Of a stretch of 64,000 nt of DNA, positions 44,081 to 53,661 are shown piece after piece. Position 1 is the stretch's first letter, and each line of letters opens with the position of its first letter. A program made the position numbers and the translations under genes. This DNA is from Marivirga lumbricoides (GTDB lineage Bacteria; Bacteroidota; Bacteroidia; Cytophagales; Cyclobacteriaceae): positions 186,001 to 250,000 of the forward strand of contig NZ_BMEC01000010.1 of the NCBI RefSeq assembly GCF_014636295.1, written 5' to 3'. The notes under the pieces are model-generated. The model worked only from the letters and a program-made list of their open reading frames with translations, searched no databases and had not been told where the DNA came from.

Positions 44081-45379
44081 ATGAAAATAGCAGTAGTAGG
44101 AACAGGTTATGTAGGTTTAGTAACAGGGACATGTTTTGCAGAAACAGGAAACCATGTGACTTGTGTAGATATTGATGAAAAGAAAGTAAATAAACTTCAA
44201 CAAGGTATCATTACTATTTATGAACCGGGTCTTGAGGTACTTTTTGAAAGGAATATTCGTCAGAAAAGATTAGAATTTACTACTAGCCTGAAAGAGGGTA
44301 TTAAAGGCGCGGATGTTATTTTCTTAGCCTTACCAACACCTCCTGGCGAGGATGGTTCTGCGGATTTGAAATATATATTGAAAGTAGCAGATGATTTAGG
44401 AAGTATACTGGAGCAATATGCAGTAATTGTAGATAAAAGTACAGTGCCTGTAGGTACTGCTGAAAAAGTTACTCAGGCAATTTCCAAAAATGCTAAAGTA
44501 GAATTTGATGTGGTTTCTAACCCTGAATTCCTTCGTGAAGGAGTGGCAGTAGATGATTTTATGAAACCGGACAGGGTAGTAATTGGTACGGAATCTGTAA
44601 AAGCCAAAAAAATTATGGAGACTTTATATGCTCCTTTAGTTCGTCAGGGTAACCCGGTAATTTTTATGGATGAGAAGTCTGCTGAACTTACAAAATATGC
44701 AGCTAATTCTTTTCTGGCCACAAAAATCACCTTTATGAATGAAATTGCAAACCTGTGTGAAAGGTTAGGAGCCAATGTAGATATGGTAAGAAAGGGAATA
44801 GGAACTGATACCAGAATTGGTAAAAGGTTCTTGTTTGCGGGAATAGGTTATGGAGGAAGTTGCTTTCCAAAAGATGTTCAGGCACTAGCCAAATCTTCTA
44901 AAGATGTTAATTACGATTTTAAGATACTTGAATCAGTAATGGCTGTCAATACAAGACAGAAAACCAGACTGATAGATCACCTGAAAGGATATTTTAAAAA
45001 CGAATTAGAAGGAAAAACAATTGCCATGTGGGGTCTCGCTTTTAAACCTTATACTGATGATATTCGTGAAGCACCGGCCTTGTATAATATTAACGCTTTG
45101 TTGGAACTAGGCGCAAAAGTACGCGTTTATGATCCAGAGGCTATGGAAAATGTGAAGGAGGTAATAGGAGATAAAGTTACTTATTGTGAAGATGAGTATG
45201 AAACTTTAGAGGGTACAGATGCCTTAATGATAATGACTGAATGGCCGGTATTTAGAACTCCTGAATTCAAAATAATTAAAGAAAAGTTAAGCTCTCCTCT
45301 TATTCTTGATGGTAGAAACTTATATGAGCCAGAGCAAATGAAGGAAGAAGGGTTTACATATTTTAGCATAGGACGATAA
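44081..45379 (+). CDS. ugd: UDP-glucose 6-dehydrogenase
   Basis: Oxidises UDP-glucose to UDP-glucuronate with two NAD. The NAD motif is [20 protein letters not shown]; the catalytic cysteine is in [14 protein letters not shown], and [23 protein letters not shown] is the substrate-binding region. C-terminal [16 protein letters not shown] completes the family. Length 432 is normal. It leads a three-gene nucleotide-sugar operon, 4 bases before the decarboxylase. Confidence 0.95.
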   Translation: MKIAVVGTGYVGLVTGTCFAETGNHVTCVDIDEKKVNKLQQGIITIYEPGLEVLFERNIRQKRLEFTTSLKEGIKGADVIFLALPTPPGEDGSADLKYILKVADDLGSILEQYAVIVDKSTVPVGTAEKVTQAISKNAKVEFDVVSNPEFLREGVAVDDFMKPDRVVIGTESVKAKKIMETLYAPLVRQGNPVIFMDEKSAELTKYAANSFLATKITFMNEIANLCERLGANVDMVRKGIGTDTRIGKRFLFAGIGYGGSCFPKDVQALAKSSKDVNYDFKILESVMAVNTRQKTRLIDHLKGYFKNELEGKTIAMWGLAFKPYTDDIREAPALYNINALLELGAKVRVYDPEAMENVKEVIGDKVTYCEDEYETLEGTDALMIMTEWPVFRTPEFKIIKEKLSSPLILDGRNLYEPEQMKEEGFTYFSIGR

Positions 45380-45383
45380 TTCA

Positions 45384-46376
45384 ATGAGTAAAGAAAGAGT
45401 ATTAATCACAGGAGCAGCTGGTTTTTTAGGATCACATTTATGTGATCGCTTTATGAAAGAAGGCTACTATGTCATCGGAATGGATAATCTGATTACCGGT
45501 TCTATGGATAATATTGCTCATTTAATGGGGCAAGAGGATTTTGAATTCCACCACCATGATGTAACAAAGTATGTCCATATCTCCGGAGATTTAAAATATA
45601 TACTACATTTTGCCTCTCCGGCCAGTCCGATTGATTATCTCAAAATTCCTATTCAAACATTGAAAGTGGGTGCTCATGGCACCCATAATTTATTAGGGTT
45701 AGCCAAAGATAAAAAAGCCAGAATACTTGTAGCCTCTACCTCTGAAGTATATGGTGATCCACTGGTTCACCCCCAAACTGAGGAATATTATGGTAATGTA
45801 AATCCTATTGGGCCAAGGGGAGTGTATGATGAGGCCAAAAGGTTTATGGAGTCAATTACAATGGCTTACCATACTTATCATAAACTGGAAACCAGAATCA
45901 TCAGGATTTTCAATACCTACGGGCCCAGAATGCGTCTGAATGATGGTCGGGTATTGCCTGCTTTTATTGGTCAGGCTTTAAGAGGAGAGGATTTAACAGT
46001 TTTTGGAGATGGATCCCAAACCCGTTCATTTTGCTATGTGGATGATTTGGTTGAGGGGATTTACAGGTTACTTTTAAGTGATTATGCTTATCCTGTAAAT
46101 ATTGGAAATCCGGATGAAATAACCATAAGTGAGTTTGCTGAAGAAATAATTAAGCTTACAGGAACTGCTCAGAAAGTGATTTACAAGGATTTACCTAAAG
46201 ATGACCCTAAGCAAAGAAAACCTGATACCACAAAAGCACAAGAGTTGTTAAAATGGTCTCCTAAAGTAAATCGTGCTGAAGGATTGAAGATTACATATGA
46301 TTATTTTAAATCATTAGACAGAGAAAAGCTTTTTCAGACGGAGCATAAAGATTTCGAAAAATATAGTAAGAAATAA
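45384..46376 (+). CDS. uxs: UDP-glucuronate decarboxylase (UDP-xylose synthase)
   Basis: Extended SDR enzyme turning UDP-glucuronate into UDP-xylose. NAD motif [15 protein letters not shown], segment [22 protein letters not shown], catalytic STSEVYGDP with YxxxK at [12 protein letters not shown], then [10 protein letters not shown] and [12 protein letters not shown]. These match UXS rather than GalE. Together with ugd upstream it gives UDP-Glc to UDP-GlcA to UDP-Xyl, for exopolysaccharide or glycoprotein glycans. Its last base is the first base of galE (TAATG). Confidence 0.93.
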   Translation: MSKERVLITGAAGFLGSHLCDRFMKEGYYVIGMDNLITGSMDNIAHLMGQEDFEFHHHDVTKYVHISGDLKYILHFASPASPIDYLKIPIQTLKVGAHGTHNLLGLAKDKKARILVASTSEVYGDPLVHPQTEEYYGNVNPIGPRGVYDEAKRFMESITMAYHTYHKLETRIIRIFNTYGPRMRLNDGRVLPAFIGQALRGEDLTVFGDGSQTRSFCYVDDLVEGIYRLLLSDYAYPVNIGNPDEITISEFAEEIIKLTGTAQKVIYKDLPKDDPKQRKPDTTKAQELLKWSPKVNRAEGLKITYDYFKSLDREKLFQTEHKDFEKYSKK

Positions 46377-47407
46377 TGAGTAAGAAGATTTTAGTTACTG
46401 GTGGTTTAGGTTATATAGGCTCTCATACCGTAGTGGAGCTGATTAAGCAAGGATATGAACCTCTCATCATCGATAACCTTTCCAACTCAGATCTCAGCGT
46501 TCTGGATAGATTAGAGAAGGTTTGCGGAAAAAGACCATTATTTCAGCAAGTTGAAATGAGAGATAAGGAACAGCTTCAGGAGCTTTTTTGGAATAACAAC
46601 AATGATATTTCCGGAGTAATACATTTTGCAGCTGCTTTGCTTGTTGAAGAATCTGTCGAAAAGCCACTTCATTATTATTATAATAACCTTACTTCTACTA
46701 TTAACTTATTGGAATGCATGAAGGAATTTGAGGTAAAACCAATGGTTTTCTCTTCTTCCTGTACTGTGTATGGTAACCCTGATGAGTTGCCTGTAACAGA
46801 AAATGCTTCTATTAAGCCGGCTGTTTCCCCTTACGGAAATACCAAAAAGATATGTGAAGATATTTTGGCCGATGCTGCTAAGGCTCATGAATTAAGCATT
46901 ATCTCACTTAGATATTTTAATCCTATAGGGGCACATGAATCCACTTTAATTGGAGAGTTTCAGAAAGGCGCTCCGCATCACTTAGTGCCTTATATTACTG
47001 AAACAGCACTGGGTAAAAGAGAAAAATTGAGAATTTTCGGTAGCGATTGGAATACAGTTGATGGAACTTGCGTCAGAGATTATATTCATGTGAGTGATGT
47101 GGCTACTGCACATATTTATGCGCTTGAAAGAGCAATGAATAAAGACGAAGCAAAGGATCTATTCGAAGTTTTTAATATCGGCAGCGGAAATGGCTATTCT
47201 GTTTTACAAATGGTGCAGAGCTTTGAGAAAGTTACAGGAATGAAGGTGCCTCATGAATTAGTGGGTAGAAGGCCTGGTGATGTAGAAGCTGTATATGCCG
47301 ATACAACAAAAGCCAACAAAATACTTGGCTGGGAAACACGAAAAACTTTAGATGATATGCTTAAATCTGCCTGGGACTGGGAGCAAGCATTAGCAAAAGA
47401 AAAATAA
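46376..47407 (+). CDS. galE: UDP-glucose 4-epimerase
   Basis: SDR epimerase interconverting UDP-glucose and UDP-galactose. NAD motif VTGGLGYIGSHTVVELI, VIHFAAALLVEESVEKPLHYYYNN, SSSCTVYGNP, catalytic Y in SPYGNTKKICEDIL, LRYFNPIGAH and GTCVRDYIHVSDVA are all standard. Length 343. Being in the ugd/uxs operon points to glycan building, although galK at the far end of the window means it may also feed galactose use. A different 4-epimerase substrate (UDP-Xyl/UDP-Ara) is possible in this context. Confidence 0.94.
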   Translation: MSKKILVTGGLGYIGSHTVVELIKQGYEPLIIDNLSNSDLSVLDRLEKVCGKRPLFQQVEMRDKEQLQELFWNNNNDISGVIHFAAALLVEESVEKPLHYYYNNLTSTINLLECMKEFEVKPMVFSSSCTVYGNPDELPVTENASIKPAVSPYGNTKKICEDILADAAKAHELSIISLRYFNPIGAHESTLIGEFQKGAPHHLVPYITETALGKREKLRIFGSDWNTVDGTCVRDYIHVSDVATAHIYALERAMNKDEAKDLFEVFNIGSGNGYSVLQMVQSFEKVTGMKVPHELVGRRPGDVEAVYADTTKANKILGWETRKTLDDMLKSAWDWEQALAKEK

Positions 47408-47427
47408 GGGCTCTGTTGGTTTATGCT

Positions 47428-47470
47428 TTTATTGAAGTAACATTTTCTATTTTAATGTTACTTCAATAAA
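47428..47470. terminator. Bidirectional terminator overlapping the end of the hydrolase gene
   Basis: Arms 47428-47444 and 47454-47470 form a 17-bp perfect stem (core ATTGAAGTAACATT) with a 9-base loop between converging galE and the alpha/beta hydrolase. The right arm lies inside the hydrolase coding sequence, whose stop is in the loop. Confidence 0.8.
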
Positions 47471-48220
47471 TTTTGAAATGGCTTTATATACTTCTTCCTC
47501 TTTTTCAAACATTCCCATATGCCCTGTGTCAGGTAAACTCCTTAAATAGGGCTGTTGTATATATTTGATTTGCTCTTTACTTCTTGCAAGTGGTACACTC
47601 GTATCTTTTTCTCCAAAAATGAAAAGTAAAGGCTTTTCAAATTCTAGCAAAAAATCTCTGCTATCACTTCTGTCTCGCATAGCAAGCATATAGTCAGTCA
47701 TGATTTTTTCAGGAATTTTCTTGCCTTCCTCAACTAATTTATCAATTTCTGCTGAATAAGCCGCTCTGTTTTCTTCCATAAAAAGCATTGGAACAAAACT
47801 TTCAATAAATTTGGGTACACCATGTTTTTGGATAAACTCAATACTCTTTTCTCTGCCAAGTTTCTTATCTTCCGTATCGGCTAAAGCAGAAGAGTGTAGA
47901 AGGCCAATCCCGGAAATGATATTTGGAAACTTTTTAGCAATTTCAAGCGTCACATAACCTCCTAAAGAATGACCTATCATTATACATTCTGATATATTCT
48001 TTTTCTTGAGCCAGTCATAAATAGAGTTGGCAACTACATCTAAAGAATGATCGTATGGCAAAGCATCACTTTTTCCGAACCCAGGTAAATCCGGTGTCAA
48101 AACCCTGTATTTTGGGGATAGCTTATTCGTATAATTATTCCAGATATGATGTGTTTCGCCATAACCGTGTAATAAAACTACCGGATAGCCCTTGCCTGTC
48201 TCTTCAGAGTGTATGATCAT
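47447..48220 (-). CDS. Alpha/beta hydrolase
   Basis: A 257-residue hydrolase with the oxyanion segment VVLLHGYGETHHIWNNY, the nucleophile elbow GHSLGG (IMIGHSLGGYVTL), the acid in FIFGEKDTSVP and the histidine in PDTGHMGMFE. The cap is short and helical. The family covers esterases, haloperoxidase-like and C-C bond hydrolases, so substrate is open. It overlaps the dxs stop by 4 bases (ATGA), indicating coupling with isoprenoid synthesis. Its last codons also form one arm of the terminator. Confidence 0.88.
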   Translation of the reverse strand: MIIHSEETGKGYPVVLLHGYGETHHIWNNYTNKLSPKYRVLTPDLPGFGKSDALPYDHSLDVVANSIYDWLKKKNISECIMIGHSLGGYVTLEIAKKFPNIISGIGLLHSSALADTEDKKLGREKSIEFIQKHGVPKFIESFVPMLFMEENRAAYSAEIDKLVEEGKKIPEKIMTDYMLAMRDRSDSRDFLLEFEKPLLFIFGEKDTSVPLARSKEQIKYIQQPYLRSLPDTGHMGMFEKEEEVYKAISKFIEVTLK

Positions 48221-50142
48221 ACTTTAGTTGATAATGATGTTTCCAAAAGCAATAAAGCATTCTTGAAAATCCCTTCAGTATCAAACTGGCATTCCGCGTG
48301 TAACTCATATTGCTCACCATGTTCCACAATCCTGTCGGGTATTCCTAAACGTTTTACTTTCGAAGAATAATCATTTTCTGCCATAAATTCAAGTATAGCA
48401 CTACCAAAACCTCCCATAAGGCATCCGTCTTCTACGGTAATTACCTTTTTATGCTCAGAAAAAACTTCGTGTAACAGTTTTTCATCTAAAGGTTTTACAA
48501 AACGCATGTCGTAAACTGCAGCAGAAACACCTTCTTTTTCAAGTTTTTCAGCAGCTTCCATTGCGTAGTTTCCTATATGGCCAATTGAAAGAATGGCAAG
48601 ATCTTTACCTTTTTTAAGCTTTCTCCCACTGCCTATTTCTACGGCTTCCATAGGAGTTTGCCATTCAGGCATTACGCCTTTTCCCCGAGGGTAACGGATA
48701 CTGATTGCCTTTCCTTCCCGTGGAAGTTGAGCAGTATACAGTAGGTTTCGTAATTCAGCCTCATTCATAGGAGAGGCTACCACCATATTAGGAATGCATC
48801 TCATGTAGGCAATGTCATAGTTACCATGATGGGTAGGTCCATCAGCTCCGGCAAACCCGGCTCTATCAAGACAGAAGTTAACAGGTAAATCCTGAATACA
48901 TACATCATGGATTACCTGGTCGTAACCACGCTGCATGAATGTACTGTAAATATTACAAAATGGAATCAACCCCTGTGTTGCTAAGCCAGCAGAAAAAGTA
49001 ACTGCATGTTGTTCGGCAATTCCAACATCAAAAGCACGTTCAGGCATTTTCTTCATCATAATATTTAAAGAAGAGCCTGAAGGCATTGCAGGTGTGATGC
49101 CAACAATTTTATCATTTTTTTCGGCCAGTTCTACTAAAGTATGACCGAATACATCCTGATATTTTGGAGCTTGAGGGGTTAAATCCGGCTTCTTTTGTAT
49201 CTCTCCGGTAATTTTATCAAACTTCCCCGGAGCATGCCATTTGGTTTGGTCTTTTTCAGCTGGGGCAAAACCTTTACCTTTCGTAGTTACACAATGTAAT
49301 ACTTTTGGTCCTGGAATGTTTTTTAAATCATTTAATACATGTACCAGGTGATTTACATCATGCCCGTCTACAGGGCCGAAATAGCGCAAATTCAATGATT
49401 CAAAAAGGTTGCTCTGCTTTAGTAAGAAAGATTTGATAGAATTTTCAAGTTTGCCTACTATTTCCTGAGCACTTTTTCCGAAACCACTTACCTTACCAAG
49501 CAATTTCCAAACATCATCACGCATTTTATTATAGGTGTGTGAGGTGGAAATATCCGTCAGGTACTCTTTAAGGGCGCCTACGTTAGGATCTATAGACATG
49601 CAGTTGTCATTCAGAATGATTATCATGTTTGCATCTGAAGCACCTGCATGATTCATCCCTTCAAAGGCCATTCCGCCTGTCATGGCCCCATCACCTATCA
49701 CAGCAATATGTTGTTTCTTATGCTCTCCTTTAATATTGGAAGCAATTGCCATCCCTAATGCAGCTGAAATGGAAGTAGAAGAATGCCCCACTCCGAAAGA
49801 ATCATACTCACTTTCTTTCCTTTTGGGAAATCCTGAGATGCCTTTATAAACTCTGTTGCTATGAAATTCCTTCATTCGGCCGGTAATAATTTTGTGGCCG
49901 TATGCCTGATGGCCTACATCCCATACCAACTGGTCTTCAGGAGTATTAAAAACATAATGTAAAGCAGTAGTTAGTTCTACTACTCCTAAGCTGGCACCAA
50001 AATGGCCACCATAAATGGATACATTATCTACAATAAACTGTCTTAATTCTTTACTGAACTGAACGAGTTGAGACTGATCTAATTTTTTTAAATCTGCCGG
50101 ACTATTTATTTTCGCTAAAAGTTCTCCAGGTTGTATGAGCAT
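48217..50142 (-). CDS. dxs: 1-deoxy-D-xylulose-5-phosphate synthase
   Basis: Thiamine-diphosphate enzyme that starts the MEP isoprenoid pathway from pyruvate and glyceraldehyde 3-phosphate. Key motifs: YGGHFGASLGVVELTTALHYVF, WDVGHQAYGHKIITGR, the ThDP-binding AVIGDGAMTGGMAFEGMNHAG...NDN, GPVDGHDVNHL, and the transketolase half with GIAEQHAVTFSAGLA, RAGFAGADGPTHHG. The C-terminal domain has TVEDGCLMGGFGSA. Length 641 is normal. With ispH in the crt operon this provides the pathway's entry step; a 29-bp dyad sits 30 bases upstream of its start. Confidence 0.96.
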   Translation of the reverse strand: MLIQPGELLAKINSPADLKKLDQSQLVQFSKELRQFIVDNVSIYGGHFGASLGVVELTTALHYVFNTPEDQLVWDVGHQAYGHKIITGRMKEFHSNRVYKGISGFPKRKESEYDSFGVGHSSTSISAALGMAIASNIKGEHKKQHIAVIGDGAMTGGMAFEGMNHAGASDANMIIILNDNCMSIDPNVGALKEYLTDISTSHTYNKMRDDVWKLLGKVSGFGKSAQEIVGKLENSIKSFLLKQSNLFESLNLRYFGPVDGHDVNHLVHVLNDLKNIPGPKVLHCVTTKGKGFAPAEKDQTKWHAPGKFDKITGEIQKKPDLTPQAPKYQDVFGHTLVELAEKNDKIVGITPAMPSGSSLNIMMKKMPERAFDVGIAEQHAVTFSAGLATQGLIPFCNIYSTFMQRGYDQVIHDVCIQDLPVNFCLDRAGFAGADGPTHHGNYDIAYMRCIPNMVVASPMNEAELRNLLYTAQLPREGKAISIRYPRGKGVMPEWQTPMEAVEIGSGRKLKKGKDLAILSIGHIGNYAMEAAEKLEKEGVSAAVYDMRFVKPLDEKLLHEVFSEHKKVITVEDGCLMGGFGSAILEFMAENDYSSKVKRLGIPDRIVEHGEQYELHAECQFDTEGIFKNALLLLETSLSTKV

Positions 50143-50171
50143 AATCTACTTAACTTCATGTATTTCGAAAT

Positions 50172-50200
50172 GGAAACAATTATTCTGAATAAATGTTTCC
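50172..50200. promoter_or_regulatory. 29-bp near-perfect dyad between dxs and scpA
   Basis: Two 14-base arms around one central base pair in 13 of 14 positions (left arm GGAAACAATTATTC, right arm GAATAAATGTTTCC). The loop is a single base, which favours a protein-binding site on DNA over an RNA hairpin. The 8-base palindrome TTTCGAAA sits beside it at 50163-50170. Position, 30-58 bases before the dxs start, fits an operator for dxs. Confidence 0.6.
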
Positions 50201-50261
50201 GACCTACAAATTACTGAATTTTTTAGCAGATAAAGGCAAATTTTTAATAAAATCACTGTGG

Positions 50262-50295
50262 TTGGTTACAATCTTTTAGAAATAAATTATCTTTG
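50262..50295 (+). promoter_or_regulatory. Possible promoter of scpA
   Basis: TATCTTTG (50288-50295) fits the -7 consensus; TTG (50262-50264) lies 23 bases upstream, slightly longer than the usual 19-21. The scpA TTG start is 30 bases downstream. Confidence 0.45.
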
Positions 50296-50324
50296 GGCTA
50301 TTTCGCACATCTTAATTTATTGCT

Positions 50325-51071
50325 TTGAGTTTCGAAATTAAACTACCACTTTTTGAAGGGCCTTTTGATCTACTCCTCTTTTTTATAGAAAGGGACGAGC
50401 TGGATATTTATGATATTCCTATCTCTAAAATCTCTAACGACTTCCTTGATTACCTCAAACACCTTGAAAGATTAAATATAGAAGTGGCAAGTGAATTTAT
50501 TTTGGTTGCAGCCACTCTCATGCGTATTAAGTCTAAGATGTTATTGCCACGCCCTCAAATTGATGAAGAAGGCAATGAGATTGACCCTCGTGAAGAATTG
50601 GTGAGGCACCTGTTGGAATACAAGAAATACAAATCTGTATTACAGCAACTGGCCGATATGGAGGCTGGAATGTTCGATAAAGAGAAGAGGGGAAATGCTA
50701 AAAAGGAAGTTAAAACACTTTCAGAAACTATTAATGTGGAAGCAGAACTTCAAAATGTTGACTTGTACAAGTTATTGAAGGTCTACAGGGAAGTAATGGC
50801 GAAATATGAGTTGGAAAAGAATAAGCCCACTCACAGAGTAGTACAATACCCTTATACCATAACAGGGCAGAAAGATTTTATTTTAACTAAATTAGGAATG
50901 GGGGCACGGCTTTCTTTTGCAGAATTAATTGATACAGATCCGAATAAAATTGCTGTTATTTTTAATTTTTTAGCCATTCTGGAGTTGCTCCAAAATGCGG
51001 AGATTACCATTATTTTAGGAGAGGGGTTTAATAATTTTTGGCTGGAGAGACTTGAAAAGGTTGCTGAATGA
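50325..51071 (+). CDS. scpA: Segregation and condensation protein A
   Basis: Kleisin subunit of the SMC-ScpAB condensin, acting on the nucleoid. The N-terminal LPLFEGPFDLLLFFIERDELDIYDIPISKI is the classic ScpA opening; ASEFILVAATLMRIKSKMLLP follows, and the C-terminal winged helix is near AVIFNFLAILELLQNAEI. The start is TTG at 50325: a stop codon lies 12 bases upstream in frame and no ATG fits. Length 248. It overlaps the next gene by 4 bases. Confidence 0.93.
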   Translation: MSFEIKLPLFEGPFDLLLFFIERDELDIYDIPISKISNDFLDYLKHLERLNIEVASEFILVAATLMRIKSKMLLPRPQIDEEGNEIDPREELVRHLLEYKKYKSVLQQLADMEAGMFDKEKRGNAKKEVKTLSETINVEAELQNVDLYKLLKVYREVMAKYELEKNKPTHRVVQYPYTITGQKDFILTKLGMGARLSFAELIDTDPNKIAVIFNFLAILELLQNAEITIILGEGFNNFWLERLEKVAE

Positions 51072-52126
51072 AGGTAGATAAGGAAAAAGTTTTTAAAACG
51101 CTGAATCCCAATAAAGTGTGGATTCCTATTTTGATTGGAGTAGGTATTGTGGCCTTTCTCTTCTATCAGGACGATACTGTAACGATTGATAATTTGTCTC
51201 TCATTTTTACCGCGAAGGTTGTTCCTGTAATGCTGGCGTTCCTGGTATTGTTTGCCCGTGATGTAGGTTATGTTTATAGAATCAGAACCATAACAAGTGA
51301 GAAATTAAGCTGGAAAAGCAGTATTTATGTGATAATACTATGGGAATTTGCCTCAGCAGTAACGCCTTCAGTTGTGGGAGGTACACCTGTAGCAATTTTT
51401 ATTTTGATGAAGGAGGGGCTGAAACTTGGAAAGGCTTTGGCTTATACTATGGTAACTGCAATTTTCGACAATCTTTACTTTGTGTTGGTTGCCCCTTTAA
51501 TTTTCTTAATAGCAGGTGGTGAGATTTTTCCAGAAAACTCTGCTATTGATAGCCAATTTGGTAAGAGCTTGCCTGTCCTTTTTTTTATCAGCTATGGAGC
51601 TATCGCTACTTATACTTTGGTAATGGCCTTTGCTGTGCTGGTTAACCCACGGTGGTTCAAATGGATTTTGCTAAGGATCACCTCTATAAAATGGCTGCGT
51701 AAATGGAGGCCTTATGCCTACGAGCAGGGAGCTGAAATTATGATGGCCAGTAAGGAACTGCGCGGAAAGAAATACTCTTATTGGATAAAAATCACACTGT
51801 CTACATTATTTATCTGGACCGCGCGGTACGCTATGCTTAATTGCGTTATTGAAGCTTTTACCAACCAGAACTTTGGACAGCATTTAGTGATTTTTGCAAG
51901 GCAGGTAATTATATGGATTACTATGTTAATTTCTCCTACACCAGGAAGTAGCGGTACAGCAGAATTTATCTTCACACAGTTTTTCCGTGAGGATTTGGGG
52001 GCTGTTACTTTTATAAGCAATATTTTCTGGCGGTTAATGACTTATTATCCCTACTTGTTCTTAGGTGCTTTGATCCTGCCAAGGTGGATCAGAAGGGTTT
52101 TCTTTGAGAAAAAGACTAAAAAATAA
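51068..52126 (+). CDS. YbhN/UPF0104-like membrane protein (flippase-like)
   Basis: A 352-residue protein with about eight transmembrane helices, of the lysylphosphatidylglycerol-synthase-membrane-part/UPF0104 family. Family motifs are SAVTPSVVGGTPVAIFILMKEG and ISPTPGSSGTAEFIFTQFF, plus the closing RLMTYYPYLFLGAL. Members are linked to lipid or lipid-linked glycan transfer, and the soluble lysyl-transferase domain is absent here. Coupled to scpA by a 4-base overlap, a pairing that looks positional rather than functional. Confidence 0.85.
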   Translation: MKVDKEKVFKTLNPNKVWIPILIGVGIVAFLFYQDDTVTIDNLSLIFTAKVVPVMLAFLVLFARDVGYVYRIRTITSEKLSWKSSIYVIILWEFASAVTPSVVGGTPVAIFILMKEGLKLGKALAYTMVTAIFDNLYFVLVAPLIFLIAGGEIFPENSAIDSQFGKSLPVLFFISYGAIATYTLVMAFAVLVNPRWFKWILLRITSIKWLRKWRPYAYEQGAEIMMASKELRGKKYSYWIKITLSTLFIWTARYAMLNCVIEAFTNQNFGQHLVIFARQVIIWITMLISPTPGSSGTAEFIFTQFFREDLGAVTFISNIFWRLMTYYPYLFLGALILPRWIRRVFFEKKTKK

Positions 52127-52157
52127 CATGGGTTCTAAAATTTACGTTGCCTGAAAT

Positions 52158-52556
52158 ATGGAATTTAATCAGATTAAAGAAACTTGCTTATATATTAAGA
52201 ACCTTGACGCGGCCAGAGAATTTTACCATAACAAATTAGGGCTTCCTGTTATATCAGATGTGCCAGACAAATTGATATTTTTTAGATGTGGGAGCTCTGT
52301 TTTATTGTGTTTTAACCCTGATTATAGCGGTGTACAAAATGTTCCGCCTCCTCATTATGCCACGGGTAAACAGCATATTGCCTTTGAAGTAGAAGCAGAA
52401 GCCTACGAAAGTTGTAAGAACGAATTAAAGGAAAAAGGCATAGCAATTACTTACGAACATCAGTGGCCCACAGGTAAATTATCTGCCTATTTTGAAGACC
52501 CTGAAGGACATGTGTTGGAAATCGTACCCAAAGGTTTATGGGATAAGGTAGATTAG
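52158..52556 (+). CDS. VOC-family (glyoxalase/bleomycin-resistance fold) protein
   Basis: A 132-residue VOC protein: FNQIKETCLYIKNLDAAREFYHNKLGLPVISD opens the first beta-alpha-beta-beta-beta unit, and HIAFEVEAEAYESCKNELKEKGI with AYFEDPEGHVLEIVPKG closes the second. Metal-ligand positions (His in KQHIAFEV, Glu in LEIVP) appear kept. Likely a small-molecule isomerase, lyase or resistance protein; no specific function can be given. Its stop codon interlocks with the converging gene's stop. Confidence 0.87.
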   Translation: MEFNQIKETCLYIKNLDAAREFYHNKLGLPVISDVPDKLIFFRCGSSVLLCFNPDYSGVQNVPPPHYATGKQHIAFEVEAEAYESCKNELKEKGIAITYEHQWPTGKLSAYFEDPEGHVLEIVPKGLWDKVD

Positions 52557-53146
52557 TTTTCCAGTTCTTCTATCATTCTTTTCAATTTCTTCATTTTCCC
52601 CGCATAAAGCAGATGGATGATCGTCCACATTACTGCGAATAAAATTATTAGGCCAATAACTATTGCAAAAATAGATACTAGATAATTACTATTTTCCAGA
52701 CGAAGTTCTTCAACTGATTTTATTTCCCCCTTGTGGAAGTCATAACTTAAACTTACAAAAAAGGAAATAACAGCCAGGCTAGTAGAGGCAATCTTGTAAT
52801 GTAAAACAAATGCTTTCAGATTTTTATAGCATTTGAGGAGATAGTCGTGAACATTTAACTCGATTTTAGCCTGTTTTAATTTAATGAGCAACCTATTGTA
52901 GTAAATTAGAAAAGGGACAAATAATACTATCGTGAATATTGATAAAATAAATTTGCTCTCATAAATTGTTAGTGCCAGGAAGAGAGGGAAAGAAATGAGA
53001 TTAATAATGTGTTCAATTTTTATCGTTTTAATTATTTTAGCAATTAAAGTAGTGCTTTTTGATTTCACTATAGTATCAATCTTCTTTTCTGAAAGCTCAA
53101 CATCACTCGTATTGAGGCTCCACAAATCTTTTAGTTCATTGTCCAT
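52553..53146 (-). CDS. Membrane protein, putative anti-sigma partner
   Basis: A 197-residue protein with a short cytoplasmic start (MDNELKDLWSLNTSDVELSEKKID) then four hydrophobic helices near residues 48-62, 65-85, 118-132 and 155-178, and a charged C-terminus. It overlaps the ECF sigma gene by 11 bases and follows it, the usual place for a membrane anti-sigma factor in Bacteroidota. No ZAS (zinc anti-sigma) motif is visible, so the role is inferred from position only. Confidence 0.7.
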   Translation of the reverse strand: MDNELKDLWSLNTSDVELSEKKIDTIVKSKSTTLIAKIIKTIKIEHIINLISFPLFLALTIYESKFILSIFTIVLFVPFLIYYNRLLIKLKQAKIELNVHDYLLKCYKNLKAFVLHYKIASTSLAVISFFVSLSYDFHKGEIKSVEELRLENSNYLVSIFAIVIGLIILFAVMWTIIHLLYAGKMKKLKRMIEELEN

Positions 53147-53618
53147 TGAGCTTCAGTTTTAGTTCGTGTTTTATTCTGTTCACTTTTACCCCTATATTGG
53201 AAATATTAATCCCCAGGATTTCAGCCATTTCTTTATATTTTTTGTCCTCCAGATAAAGTAAAATAATAGCACGGTCAACCTTTTTTAAGGTTTTTATAGC
53301 ATTGTATAAGTTGTCTACTTTTTCCTGATGCAGGTCAGAAGGATGATCAGCAGCATCAAAATCTGGTTTAAAAGGAGATGTACTTATTCTTCTCTTGTTT
53401 TTTCTGATTTCCGAAAGGCACACATTTAAGGTGATTCTATAAATCCATGTGGAGATTTTTGACTCTCCTTTGAAAGAGTCATATGCTTTCCAGATTTGCA
53501 AAGAAACTTCCTGAAAATAGTCTTCAAATTCATCCTGGTCATTTGAATAGGCCCTACATAGTTTCGAAATTATATGCTTATTTTCTTCTAAAAGATCTTT
53601 GAAATCAACTTTTTTCAT
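53136..53618 (-). CDS. ECF-type RNA polymerase sigma factor
   Basis: A 160-residue sigma factor: region 2 in FEDYFQEVSLQIWKAYDSFKGESKISTWIYRITLNVCLSEIRK, region 4 in LYLEDKKYKEMAEILGINISNIGVKVNRIKHELK. It is separate from the carotenoid sigma in sequence. Coupled by an 11-base overlap to a membrane protein that may hold it inactive. Just upstream lies a 12-bp perfect palindrome and tandem CCGGTTA units, possibly its own control site. Confidence 0.9.
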   Translation of the reverse strand: MKKVDFKDLLEENKHIISKLCRAYSNDQDEFEDYFQEVSLQIWKAYDSFKGESKISTWIYRITLNVCLSEIRKNKRRISTSPFKPDFDAADHPSDLHQEKVDNLYNAIKTLKKVDRAIILLYLEDKKYKEMAEILGINISNIGVKVNRIKHELKLKLNGQ

Positions 53619-53631
53619 TCTTTTTAACCGG

Positions 53632-53643
53632 CTAACCGGTTAG
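53632..53643. promoter_or_regulatory. 12-bp palindrome in the leader of the ECF sigma gene
   Basis: CTAACCGGTTAG is a perfect palindrome 14 bases before the ECF start (minus strand). Read on the minus strand, CCGGTTAG is followed at once by CCGGTTAA, a tandem 8-base repeat reaching 53625. The GC-rich core stands out in an AT-rich gap. Confidence 0.45.
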
Positions 53644-53661
53644 TTGCAGGAGGTATCAATT

